A stretch of 64,000 bases of DNA from contig CAYPEK010000001.1 in assembly GCA_964409645.1 (NCBI GenBank), forward strand, positions 62,001 to 126,000, written 5' to 3'. Shown here one piece after another: positions 33,762 to 41,969 of the stretch. Origin of the DNA: CAYPEK01 sp964409645. GTDB lineage: Bacteria; UBP15; UBA6099. Within the stretch, counting starts at the first letter, position 1; each line of letters starts with the position of its first letter. The notes beneath the pieces are model-generated. The model searched no databases, was not told the origin of the DNA, and worked only from the letters and a program-made list of their open reading frames with translations. The translations under genes were made by a program, and so were the position numbers.

Positions 33762-35156
33762 ATGAAAGACTTTGGATCGCCTGAAAATACAATAGTGGCA
33801 ATTGCAACACCTAAAGCTGCCGGCGCTCTCGCCGTTATTAGGGTTTCAGGGACCAAATCTATTGATATACTCAGAAATATCTTCTCTCCGTTTAACAAAG
33901 ACTCCGTTTTTCCTCCGGAGCCGCGCAAAATTACGCTTGGCTACATTAAAAATCCTTCATCAGGTCGCTTTCTCGATCAAGTAAACATCGCCTTCTTCCC
34001 CTCTCCGAATTCTTATACTGGTGAAGATGTTCTCGAGATTTATACACACGGCGGAGCGCTCGTCCCTTCAAGTATTCTTGATCTTGTTATATCATGTGGC
34101 GCCACCCTCGCTCAACCCGGAGAATTCACTCTTAGAGCATATCTTAACAAAAAAATGGACTTATCTCAGGCTGAATCCGTCCTTAATATCATAAATTCAA
34201 GGAATCGATCATTTCTTGATGCTTCACTTAGACAGCTTGATGGTTCATTTGGTGAAATTATAAAAAAGTGCCGTTCTAAGCTGATAAATTTACTTTCTCG
34301 TATTGAAGTAGCTATCGAATATCCTGACGATTACAGCGATCTATTATCTAATCACGAAATAACATCGATTCTATGTCCATTAGTAAATGAACTCGATAAT
34401 CTAATAAAAAATGCAGATTCGAGCAACATTTCCAACGATCCGCTCAAAGTTGCCATTGTCGGAAAGCCCAATGTTGGAAAATCGAGCCTAATGAACAGGC
34501 TTTTTGGCTCAGACCGCGTCATTGTCAGCGATACTCCCGGTACTACACGCGATGTTGTGTCGGAAAGAATACCCATCGAAGGCTTTGACTTTCTTGTATT
34601 CGATACGGCCGGAATTACGAATTCAACTGACAAAATCGAATCCGAAGGAATAAAACGCACTTTTGGCTCTATAAATTCCGCAGACATCGTTCTTGCCCTT
34701 TTCGACACTTCCTCTCCTCTTAATGAAGATGATAATTCAGTCATCTTCGCCTGCAAGAGCGTGATGCGTTATGAGCCTTTGTTAACTAAATCTGATCTTC
34801 AAAGCAATTTAGATTTATCTGCTCTTAAAGCGGCTTTAGGCGTTTCGGATTTTATTTCATGCTCCTCTATTTCTGGAGACGGCATCTCTACCATTCGTTC
34901 GGTTCTTTCAGGCTTTGCGTCCAGTCATTTCTCTTATTCAGACGATGCATTCTTTGTTTCGACAAGACATCGAACACTGATAGCCTCGACCATCGAAAGC
35001 CTCAATAATGCGCTCTCAAATGCAGATTCTGTCTCTGATGATATCATTACTATAGATATTAAAGAAGCGGCCGACTCTCTTGGTAAAATTACGGGAGAGA
35101 CCACTACTGAAGATGTAATCACTACTATTTTTGAGAATTTCTGTGTGGGAAAATGA
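33762..35156 (+). CDS. mnmE: tRNA modification GTPase MnmE
   Basis: A 464-aa MnmE (TrmE), which with MnmG installs the 5-carboxymethylaminomethyl group on wobble U34 of certain tRNAs. An N-terminal folate-binding domain is followed by a helical domain and an inserted G domain: G1 GKPNVGKSSLM (about residues 229-239), G2 TPGTTRD (about 257), G3 DTAG (about 275). The weak G4 region (around LTKSD) and the C-terminal FCVGK, with the catalytic Cys (FCIGK in most), are present. Codons are AT-rich compared with the left-hand neighbours. The mnmG start overlaps its stop by 4 bp. Confidence 0.95.
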   Translation: MKDFGSPENTIVAIATPKAAGALAVIRVSGTKSIDILRNIFSPFNKDSVFPPEPRKITLGYIKNPSSGRFLDQVNIAFFPSPNSYTGEDVLEIYTHGGALVPSSILDLVISCGATLAQPGEFTLRAYLNKKMDLSQAESVLNIINSRNRSFLDASLRQLDGSFGEIIKKCRSKLINLLSRIEVAIEYPDDYSDLLSNHEITSILCPLVNELDNLIKNADSSNISNDPLKVAIVGKPNVGKSSLMNRLFGSDRVIVSDTPGTTRDVVSERIPIEGFDFLVFDTAGITNSTDKIESEGIKRTFGSINSADIVLALFDTSSPLNEDDNSVIFACKSVMRYEPLLTKSDLQSNLDLSALKAALGVSDFISCSSISGDGISTIRSVLSGFASSHFSYSDDAFFVSTRHRTLIASTIESLNNALSNADSVSDDIITIDIKEAADSLGKITGETTTEDVITTIFENFCVGK

Positions 35157-37024
35157 AATCACACGATAAAACACACAATGAATTCGATGTGATCGTGGTC
35201 GGAGCCGGCCACGCGGGCATTGAAGCAGCCCTCGCCGCCTCCAGAATGGGCAGAAAAACCCTCTTATTGTCTATAAATCTCGATACAACAGGCCTTATGC
35301 CCTGTAATCCGAGCATAGGCGGTCCCGGCAAAGGCCATCTTGTCCGGGAGATAGACGCCCTTGGCGGGGAAATGGCCAAAGTCACAGATTCCTCCGTTAT
35401 TCATATCCGCATGCTCAATACGTCGAAAGGACCGGCAGTTCAGGCGTTAAGGGCGCAGGTGGACAAAAAAGACTATCAGTTTACGCTAAAGCACATTATT
35501 GAAAACCAGAGCCTGCTTTTTGCAAGGCAGGGGATGGCAATAAAACTCGTTACGCATGAAAATCACGTTAGTTTTATCGAAATAGAGACCGGAGAACGCT
35601 TTTACACACAGGCCGTTGTGCTTACCACTGGCACTTTCCTCAATGGACTGATTCACATCGGCGATAAAAGGTTCCCAGCAGGTCGTTTGGGTGAGTTTCC
35701 TGCTGTCGGCTTAACCGATTCGTTAAAGGATTTAGGTCTTGATATCGGCAGATTGAAAACGGGAACTGTTGCAAGAGTAAATGCCAAACAAATTGATTTT
35801 AGCAAGTGCAGAGAGCAAAAGCCCGTCCTTGAGCCTCTTAACTTCTCCTATTTCTCACCGCGCGTTATCAGGCAGAATCAGGTTTCATGCTGGGTTACAC
35901 ACACAACATCCCGCACACATGACATAATACGGAGCAACTTTTATCGCGCCCCCTTGTTTTCAGGTCAAATTGAAGGAGTCGGCCCAAGATACTGCCCTTC
36001 AATCGAGGACAAGGTAAGCCGCTTTGCAGACCGGTCCGAACATCAGGTCTTCCTTGAATTCGAGGGTCGCAACACAAACGAAGTTTATATGCAGGGCCTT
36101 TCTACCAGCCTTCCGATTGAGGTGCAACAGGAGTTTATAAACTCGATACCCGGACTTGAAGGTGTGGAGATAATGAGGCCCGGATACGCTATCGAGTACG
36201 ACTTTGTGTTTCCTACTCAGTTGAAGCCAACACTGGAAACTAAAAAAATAGGCGGTTTATACCTCGCCGGGCAGGTAAATGGTACCTCTGGATACGAAGA
36301 AGCAGCCGCACAGGGAATCGTGGCCGGAATCAATGCTGCCGCGTCCATAATGGGGCTGAAGCCTCTTATTATTGGACGCGACGAGGGTTATACCGGTGTT
36401 CTTATCGACGATCTGGTAACCAAAGGAACCTCTGAGCCATATAGACTATTTACTTCAAGGGCCGAATACCGGCTCACAACTAGGTTCGATAATGCGGACA
36501 CGAGGCTTTGCAGATACGGACATGAATATGGCCTCATCTCGGACCAGCAGCTCGAATCTGTTAAAAATAAGGAAGAGATGATTAAAAATGAAGCCTCAAA
36601 ATTAGCTTCGTTTCACGTGAAAACTGAAAACATCGACGGAACATCACATCTAGTTGGAAAAACCTTGGCTCAGGCTCTTAAATCGCCTGAGATTAATTAT
36701 GACTCTCTTCCTTATTTAAATAGCGACTTCCAGCCCTGCCCTGATGAAGAGATAAGAAGAAGGGCTGAGATCGAAATTAAATATGAAGGCTATATAACAA
36801 AGCAGCGTAAGCAGATTGATGACTTCAGGAAATTCGAGAGCATACATATACCCGGCAGTCTTGATTATGATAAGGTGCAGAATCTTTCCTCCGAAGCAAG
36901 GCTGAAATTGAAATCCATAAAACCCCTCTCAGTAGGTCAGGCATCAAGAATATCCGGTGTATCCCCCTCCGATATTACCAGTCTTATTTACTATCTTAAG
37001 CGCGACAGCGGCAAATCAGAATAA
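35153..37024 (+). CDS. mnmG: tRNA uridine modification enzyme MnmG
   Basis: A 623-aa FAD/NADH-binding partner of MnmE. The dinucleotide fold VIVVGAGHAGIEAALAASR is at about residues 10-28, the signature LMPCNPSIGGPGKGHLVREIDALGG (quoted in part: CNPSIGGPGKGH) at about 47-60, and the C-terminal helical domain that binds MnmE and tRNA ends the protein. Length is normal. It overlaps mnmE by 4 bp. A parS-like 16-mer with an intact GTTTCACGTGAAA core lies inside it at 36609-36624. rsmG follows after 166 bp. Confidence 0.96.
   Translation: MKSHDKTHNEFDVIVVGAGHAGIEAALAASRMGRKTLLLSINLDTTGLMPCNPSIGGPGKGHLVREIDALGGEMAKVTDSSVIHIRMLNTSKGPAVQALRAQVDKKDYQFTLKHIIENQSLLFARQGMAIKLVTHENHVSFIEIETGERFYTQAVVLTTGTFLNGLIHIGDKRFPAGRLGEFPAVGLTDSLKDLGLDIGRLKTGTVARVNAKQIDFSKCREQKPVLEPLNFSYFSPRVIRQNQVSCWVTHTTSRTHDIIRSNFYRAPLFSGQIEGVGPRYCPSIEDKVSRFADRSEHQVFLEFEGRNTNEVYMQGLSTSLPIEVQQEFINSIPGLEGVEIMRPGYAIEYDFVFPTQLKPTLETKKIGGLYLAGQVNGTSGYEEAAAQGIVAGINAAASIMGLKPLIIGRDEGYTGVLIDDLVTKGTSEPYRLFTSRAEYRLTTRFDNADTRLCRYGHEYGLISDQQLESVKNKEEMIKNEASKLASFHVKTENIDGTSHLVGKTLAQALKSPEINYDSLPYLNSDFQPCPDEEIRRRAEIEIKYEGYITKQRKQIDDFRKFESIHIPGSLDYDKVQNLSSEARLKLKSIKPLSVGQASRISGVSPSDITSLIYYLKRDSGKSE
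36609..36624. promoter_or_regulatory. parS-like site inside mnmG
   Basis: The 16-mer CGTTTCACGTGAAAAC keeps the 13-bp core of the consensus parS (TGTTTCACGTGAAACA) and differs at the outer positions 1, 15 and 16. It is 1.4 kb before the near-perfect parS at 38051. ParB centromere sites often lie inside genes near the origin, so this may be a second functional site. Confidence 0.6.
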
Positions 37025-37190
37025 TCAGCTCATTCAGCTCCTTGTAAGCGATTCTATTGATCGGTCATTGATTGACCCTTATCACTGATATCTGCTTTTG
37101 CTGTAATTATCATTTTTTCGCTGTTGACCCTGAGAGTTGGTTTGAAATATAATTTGAGCGGAATTAATTTACTCAGAAGGGCTTCTTTTC

Positions 37191-37934
37191 TTGAAAAATC
37201 AGGCCGACAAGGCAAAAAAAATAGAGATAATCACCGCCGAATTAGGTAGATTCACTCTATCGCCGGATCAACTAAAAAAGTCAGCGCATGCGTTATATGA
37301 TTTCTATTCCTTTCTGGATGAATACAACCGCAAGGTCAATCTTGTGGCCGATTCCTCCTTTGAAGAGTTTCTTTACAGGCATGTTTTGGATTCGCTATCT
37401 GTGATTGAGCTGATAAAAAGCAGAAACATCAGGAGAATAATTGATATTGGATCGGGAGCCGGCTTCCCCGGTATCCCAATCTGTATTCTTTGCAGTGATG
37501 TAAGGCTCTTATCCGTGGAGTCAATCCGTAAGAAGACTACTTTTCAGGAAGAGCTTTTAAAAAGGCTTCATCTGGACAGCGTTACGGCAGTAAACATGAG
37601 GGCCGAAGCTCTTGCCGCCTCAGATATAAGAGAATCCGCAGATATGGTTGTGACAAGGGCTGTCGCTGATTCATCCGTTTTAGCCGAAATCGCCCTGCCC
37701 TTTTTAAAAATCGGCGGAATCGCAGTTTTCTACAAAGGTACGAACATTTCCACCGAGTTATCAACAGCAAAAAAAGCAATTTCTGTGTGTGGGGGCAAAC
37801 TTACCTCCATAAACACCTATAAAATCCGCGAAATCGACCCTGAAAGATCACTTGTTATTATAGAAAAAGTAAAACCTACTCCTAAGAAATACCCCAGAGA
37901 AGTTGGGGTTGCTTTCAAAAATCCTATTTTATAA
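37191..37934 (+). CDS. rsmG: 16S rRNA (guanine527-N7)-methyltransferase RsmG
   Basis: A 247-aa RsmG (GidB), which methylates G527 in 16S rRNA. The SAM-binding loop DIGSGAGFPGIPI is at about residues 84-96, and the preceding NLVADSSFEEFLYRHVLDSL segment (quoted in part: RHVLDSL) is a family signature. The start is a TTG at 37191, preceded by AGAAGG about 11 nt upstream; no better start exists close by. It sits between mnmG and the parB genes, as in many chromosomes; the usual parA gene between rsmG and parB is missing. Confidence 0.93.
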   Translation: MKNQADKAKKIEIITAELGRFTLSPDQLKKSAHALYDFYSFLDEYNRKVNLVADSSFEEFLYRHVLDSLSVIELIKSRNIRRIIDIGSGAGFPGIPICILCSDVRLLSVESIRKKTTFQEELLKRLHLDSVTAVNMRAEALAASDIRESADMVVTRAVADSSVLAEIALPFLKIGGIAVFYKGTNISTELSTAKKAISVCGGKLTSINTYKIREIDPERSLVIIEKVKPTPKKYPREVGVAFKNPIL

Positions 37935-38242
37935 ACATCAGAATCTTCTCATAATTACATTTCCTTATCATATATATCATTTCCTTTTGCCGACTCTCAC
38001 ATTCTTTTCATTTCTTCTTACTTCTGTCGCTTCACGCCTCTCTTTTTATTTGTTTCACGTGAAACGTCCTTACCTTTTTCAGTGTTTTCATGCTGTATGC
38101 GCGTTAACCGGTGTAATTTCAAAATAATATCGTGCGCTTGACTAATCTCCATATTGTATTGTAATGTTGTATCCATGATATGTAGTTTAACGTCATGATA
38201 TTGCTTGCTTTTATATATTAACTCTTGTTCCCGGAGGTCGCT
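37935..38242. other. spacer where parA is usually found
   Basis: No gene is seen in 308 bp. There is no trace of a Walker-type ParA/Soj open frame in either strand. It contains the parS site and is AT-rich and pyrimidine-rich. Confidence 0.6.
38051..38066. promoter_or_regulatory. parS centromere site
   Basis: TGTTTCACGTGAAACG matches the bacterial consensus parS TGTTTCACGTGAAACA at 15 of 16 positions; only the last base differs. It lies 177 bp upstream of the first parB, exactly where a segregation site would be expected. Confidence 0.9.
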
Positions 38243-39043
38243 ATGCCCAACAGAGAGCTTGTCACACTCAATGTTGACTCTGTCAAGCCTAACCCATTTC
38301 AGCCTCGATCGATATTCGATGAGGAAAGCATCAAAGAATTGAGCGATTCCATCAAAGCTCATGGTTTAATTCAACCGATCATAGTTCGCAGAGCCAACGA
38401 TTTCTTTCAACTCATTTCGGGTGAACGCCGACTAAAGGCATCGAAAGAAGCCGGTTTGACTGAAATTCCCGCCATAGTTCTTGATATAGATGGGGTCGAT
38501 GTTGCAGAGGTAAGTTTGATTGAAAACATCCAGCGTAAAGACCTCAACTGTATTGAAGAGGCTGTCGCTTTCAGCATTCTGAAAAAACAGTTCGGTATGT
38601 CGCAAGATGAGATCGCCGAAAAAATAGGGAAGAGCAGGCCCTACGTTTCCAACACGCTAAGGCTGCTTGAATTACCCGGTGAAACAAAGAACCTTCTCAT
38701 CGAGGGGAAGATAACCGCAGGCCATGCTAGAGCACTTCTTGGCCTTCCTGATAAGGATATGATTAATGAGATCGTTTTGCAGGTTCTCAGAGACTCTCTA
38801 TCCGTGCGTCAGACCGAAAAACTTGTTCAGGAAATAACAGCAGGCGAAAAGGTAAGCAAGCCCAAAAAGCAAAAGGTAATCAAATTCTTCAAGGACGGGC
38901 AGATATTTTACAACGCAATAAAGAAGGTTTTGAAAGATATCAAAACAGCAGGGGGAAAGGCCGACCTCATCGAGCGTGAAACAGAGGACCATTTTGAGAT
39001 CCTCGTCCGCATACCTAAGGGCTCGTCTATAATAAATGAATGA
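38243..39043 (+). CDS. parB: chromosome-partitioning protein ParB (copy 1)
   Basis: A 266-aa ParB/Spo0J-family CTP-dependent DNA clamp that loads at parS and organises the origin region. The N-terminal CTP-binding motifs NPFQPR (about residues 17-22), GERR (60-63) and ENIQR (about 94-98) are intact, the helix-turn-helix follows (FGMSQDEIAEKIGKSRPYVSNTLRLL, quoted in part: KSRPYVSNTLRLL) and a C-terminal dimerisation domain ends it. ATG at 38243 is chosen because GGAGG lies 5 nt upstream; an in-frame TTG at 38225 is too far up. A parS site lies just upstream. No ParA ATPase is encoded nearby, unusually. Confidence 0.94.
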   Translation: MPNRELVTLNVDSVKPNPFQPRSIFDEESIKELSDSIKAHGLIQPIIVRRANDFFQLISGERRLKASKEAGLTEIPAIVLDIDGVDVAEVSLIENIQRKDLNCIEEAVAFSILKKQFGMSQDEIAEKIGKSRPYVSNTLRLLELPGETKNLLIEGKITAGHARALLGLPDKDMINEIVLQVLRDSLSVRQTEKLVQEITAGEKVSKPKKQKVIKFFKDGQIFYNAIKKVLKDIKTAGGKADLIERETEDHFEILVRIPKGSSIINE

Positions 39044-39857
39044 TCCCAAGGTAGTGTCTATTAATATGGACAGCATCAAAAACGAGATGATAAACGTACC
39101 GATTGAAGATATTACACCGAATCCGTTTCAGCCGAGAACTGAATTCAATGAGGAAGCTATCAATGTTTTATGCTCCTCGATCTCAAAGCACGGTATCATT
39201 GAACCGATAATCCTTCGCCGCAAACCCGACGACCATTTTGAGATCATTGCCGGCGAGAGAAGATACCTTGCCGCGAAGAAAATCGGCCTTAGAGAAGTGC
39301 CTGCTATTGTTCGGAATTCCACCGATTCCGAGATGCTCGAAATAGCGATGATAGAAAACCTCCATCGCGAGGATATGTCATCGATCGACAAAGCAAAAGG
39401 CTTCAAAAGACTCATCGATGAATTCAGATACACCCAGAACCAAATCGCTCAAATCATGGGTATGTCCCGGTCAGCAGTTGCAAACACATTACGCCTTCTC
39501 GATCTTCCTCAAATAATTCAGGATGCTCTTCACAGAAAAGAAATTACCGAAGGTCATGCAAGGGCGCTTCTATGTATAAAGGACCAGCAGAGCAGGGAGA
39601 TGGCCTTAAAAAGAGTGATTATGGGCGGGATGAGTGTAAGAGACGCCGAAGACCTTTCAAGGCTCATAGAAAAGAACTCAAGGTCTAATAATTCAGCTAA
39701 AACTAATGTGGCCGACATCGCCGAATTACGCCTTATCGAAGAGCTTCAGGAGAAGCTGGGTACAAAGGTTCACATCACGAAGAACGGAATCTGTGGTAAA
39801 ATTGAGATAGAATTTTATTCTGACGAAGATCTGGAGCGCATTATAGAATCTTTCTAG
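39036..39857 (+). CDS. second ParB-family protein
   Basis: A 273-aa paralogue of the upstream ParB. It overlaps that gene by 8 bp, so the two are coexpressed. Motifs: NPFQPR at about residue 28, GERRYLAA at about 69-76, ENLHRED at about 108 (His where most ParB have Gln) and an HTH with MGMSRSAVANTLRLLDLP at about 145. Sequence in the recognition helix differs clearly from copy 1, so it may bind another site, as Noc does in Bacillus next to Spo0J. In Bacillus Noc is a ParB-derived nucleoid-occlusion factor encoded beside rsmG. Here the missing gene is parA, so this could be a Noc-like protein; that is inference. Confidence 0.88.
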   Translation: MNDPKVVSINMDSIKNEMINVPIEDITPNPFQPRTEFNEEAINVLCSSISKHGIIEPIILRRKPDDHFEIIAGERRYLAAKKIGLREVPAIVRNSTDSEMLEIAMIENLHREDMSSIDKAKGFKRLIDEFRYTQNQIAQIMGMSRSAVANTLRLLDLPQIIQDALHRKEITEGHARALLCIKDQQSREMALKRVIMGGMSVRDAEDLSRLIEKNSRSNNSAKTNVADIAELRLIEELQEKLGTKVHITKNGICGKIEIEFYSDEDLERIIESF

Positions 39858-40313
39858 TATATTAAATTATTATAAATTACAGTGGCTTAAAATAATAAAA
39901 ATAGTATAAATAAAGGAATATTTATAAAATAGATCGCAAAACAAGCATATTTATGCAAGCCAAAAACGACATTTCGGACATTTATTTGAATCTTTTATTA
40001 ATTAATCGTAAATTAATGGGCTTGGATTAGATTAAACATAATGAGATATACGTTTAAAAATATGATTAAGCAAGGTAATGATTTGTCTTCCGCATGCACA
40101 GACGATAAGAAATTGGTGCGTACAGTAATTTGATAGTAGTGGCGAAAGATAACAGAATTTTAGATTTTATATAACATTTAAAAACATCGGATAAAAGCAG
40201 ACTGATGTGATTTGGTGTAAAACAGCATATAAAAGAAGGTTTTTAAAAACACAATTGCTAAATTATATTGATAATATACAATTAAACTACCTATTGCCAA
40301 GGAGGAGGCCGTC
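39858..40313. other. AT-rich intergenic region before serS
   Basis: No gene or RNA gene is recognised in 456 bp of very AT-rich sequence; a strong AAGGAGGAGG ribosome binding site for serS lies at the end. No tRNA-like fold or T-loop motif is visible. Confidence 0.5.
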
Positions 40314-40580
40314 ATGATAGATATCAAAAAGCTGAGAGAAAACCCTCAGGAATTTGAAGCGAGACTGAAAAAGAAGGACCCCAAGATAAGCCTCTCGGAA
40401 ATCGTTGCTTTAGATGAAGAATTAAGAAAAATAGCCACTGATACCGATGTTTTAAAAAACAAAAGGAATGTGGTGTCAAAGGAAATAGGCCTCTTAAAGG
40501 ATGACGAAAATAAAAGATCAGAAAAGATCAAAGAGATGAAGCTGGTATCAGATGAGATACAAGCTCTCGACAATAAAATA
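40314..40580 (+). CDS. serS: seryl-tRNA synthetase, N-terminal part
   Basis: The first 89 codons of seryl-tRNA synthetase: the N-terminal tRNA-binding coiled-coil arm (MIDIKKLRENPQEFEARL..., with KLRENPQ and KNKRNVVSKEIG recognisable). A strong AAGGAGGAGG lies before the ATG. The frame runs into a run of 100 N. The matching C-terminal part (40681-41034) follows the gap, so this is one gene interrupted by the assembly, not a pseudogene. The N-terminal part is AT-rich, the C-terminal part clearly more GC-rich. Confidence 0.92.
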
Positions 40581-40680
40581 NNNNNNNNNNNNNNNNNNNN
40601 NNNNNNNNNNNNNNNNNNNNNNNNNNNNNNNNNNNNNNNNNNNNNNNNNNNNNNNNNNNNNNNNNNNNNNNNNNNNNNNN
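40581..40680. other. assembly gap (100 N)
   Basis: A run of exactly 100 N, a conventional placeholder. A full seryl-tRNA synthetase is about 420-430 aa; 89 and 117 residues are visible, so about 215-225 codons (roughly 650 bp) are missing, much more than 100 bp. The flanking fragments are in different frames when the gap is taken as 100 bp, which confirms that its length is arbitrary. Confidence 0.95.
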
Positions 40681-41034
40681 CTCGGGCTCCACTACCGGAC
40701 CGCTCTACTTGTTTCCACCGACATCGCCCAGCAGTCGGCTAAGACATACGACGTCGAAGTGTGGCTGCCGGCGCAGGGTTCATACTATGAAGTTTCCTCC
40801 TGCAGTAACTGTGAGGATTTTCAGGCGAGAAGGGGACAGATCAGGTATCGCCCGGCCGGAACAAAGAAAACCCAGCTCGTTCACACCCTGAACGGCTCCG
40901 GTCTTGCAACATCGCGGCTGATGGTATCCATAGTGGAAACCTATCAGCAGCCCGATGGCAGCATCTCCATCCCGGAGGTTCTCAGACCGTACATGGGCGG
41001 GCAAGAAAAGATCGTCGCAAAATCAAAGAAATGA
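40681..41034 (+). CDS. serS: seryl-tRNA synthetase, C-terminal part
   Basis: The last 117 residues of the class II seryl-tRNA synthetase catalytic domain. AAKTYDLEVWLP-like SAKTYDVEVWLPAQG, the motif 3 region around LVHTLNGSGLATSRLMV and the terminal IPEVLRPYMGG are classic for this enzyme, as is SSCSNCEDFQARR. The beginning lies in the gap. The stop is at 41032-41034. The DNA is more GC-rich than the N-terminal fragment before the gap, a point against complacency about the join. Confidence 0.94.
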   Translation, partial: LGLHYRTALLVSTDIAQQSAKTYDVEVWLPAQGSYYEVSSCSNCEDFQARRGQIRYRPAGTKKTQLVHTLNGSGLATSRLMVSIVETYQQPDGSISIPEVLRPYMGGQEKIVAKSKK

Positions 41035-41131
41035 CAGCTTTTCTACCGCTTTTGATTCTTGATTTCTGAATTAGAAAATTTATTTTTGTTGCTTTATAAT
41101 AGCTTGTTTTTATTTTTTTAATAATACCTGT

Positions 41132-41890
41132 TTACGAATTATCTGTGGTTTTCGATAGTTTGTCCGCCAATCCGGACAATTTGAACGCCTTTGCGAAATT
41201 TTCGGCTTCGATTTCGAGGCCGGAGTCGAGATCGGTTTCACAGCCGCGAGTCACCGCGTCCTTGATAAGCGCGACCGCGTAGGCAGGCTGTTTTCCGAGC
41301 CTTTTCGCCAGTTCTTTTGCCTCTTTCATCGCCTCTCCGTTGGGAACCACGCGGTTTACAAGTCCCAGCTCCTTTGCCTGAGCCGGCTTGAACCTATTGC
41401 CGAGGAGCAACACTTCCATCGCTCTGTTTTTTCCCGCGATGCGCGGGATCTTCTGGGTGCCGCCCCAGCCGGGGATCACACCGCGGCCGACCTCGGGCTG
41501 GCCGAGAGAAGCGCTTTCCTCGACCACCGATATATCGCAGCTCAGCATCAGCTCGAAACCTCCGCCGAACGCGTATCCGTTCACAGCAGCGACGACTGGT
41601 TTCGGGAAGCGTTCAATCTTCTGAAAAACGGCCTGTCCCGTCCTGACGAACGCCTTGACATCCGCTTTCGGGTCGAACCCTTCCTCGAGGTCGGCCCCCG
41701 CGCAGAATGCCTTTCCGCCGGCGCCCGCGATCACCACCGCCGCAACATCCCCGTCAGCCGCCAGTTCATCGAAAACGCGGCCGAGTTCGTCGATCGTTTT
41801 TGCCGCAAGTGTGTTCCGCCTCTCGTGCCTGTTTATTATGACAACCGCAATATTGTCCTCTTTTTCGAGGATCAGATGTTCGTACCCCAT
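41132..41890 (-). CDS. enoyl-CoA hydratase/isomerase family protein
   Basis: A 252-aa crotonase-fold enzyme. Oxyanion-hole segments FCAGADLEE (about residues 62-70) and AVNGYAFGGGFELML (about 103-117) are present, as are both catalytic glutamates of true enoyl-CoA hydratases: one in LGQPEVGRGVIPGWGGTQ (about 135) and one in RAMEVLLLGNRF (about 155). The C terminus ends ADKLSKTTDNS and lacks the usual EKRxPxF tail, so the end is divergent. GGAGG precedes the ATG. Likely beta-oxidation or a related acyl-CoA step; no partner genes are adjacent. Confidence 0.9.
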   Translation of the reverse strand: MGYEHLILEKEDNIAVVIINRHERRNTLAAKTIDELGRVFDELAADGDVAAVVIAGAGGKAFCAGADLEEGFDPKADVKAFVRTGQAVFQKIERFPKPVVAAVNGYAFGGGFELMLSCDISVVEESASLGQPEVGRGVIPGWGGTQKIPRIAGKNRAMEVLLLGNRFKPAQAKELGLVNRVVPNGEAMKEAKELAKRLGKQPAYAVALIKDAVTRGCETDLDSGLEIEAENFAKAFKLSGLADKLSKTTDNS

Positions 41891-41969
41891 AATGCCTCCA
41901 CCTTTCTTTACAGGCTATTATTGTTTTACAAAACCCATTAACACCTTTATATAAGCCTAGTTTTGTTTT

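Noticed and set aside
39858..40313. Possible tRNA gene before serS
   Set aside because: No T-loop GGTTCGAATCC-like motif or cloverleaf pairing could be found by eye.
40314..41034. serS as a frameshifted pseudogene
   Set aside because: The break coincides with 100 N and both sides match intact parts of the enzyme; the frame difference only reflects an arbitrary gap length.
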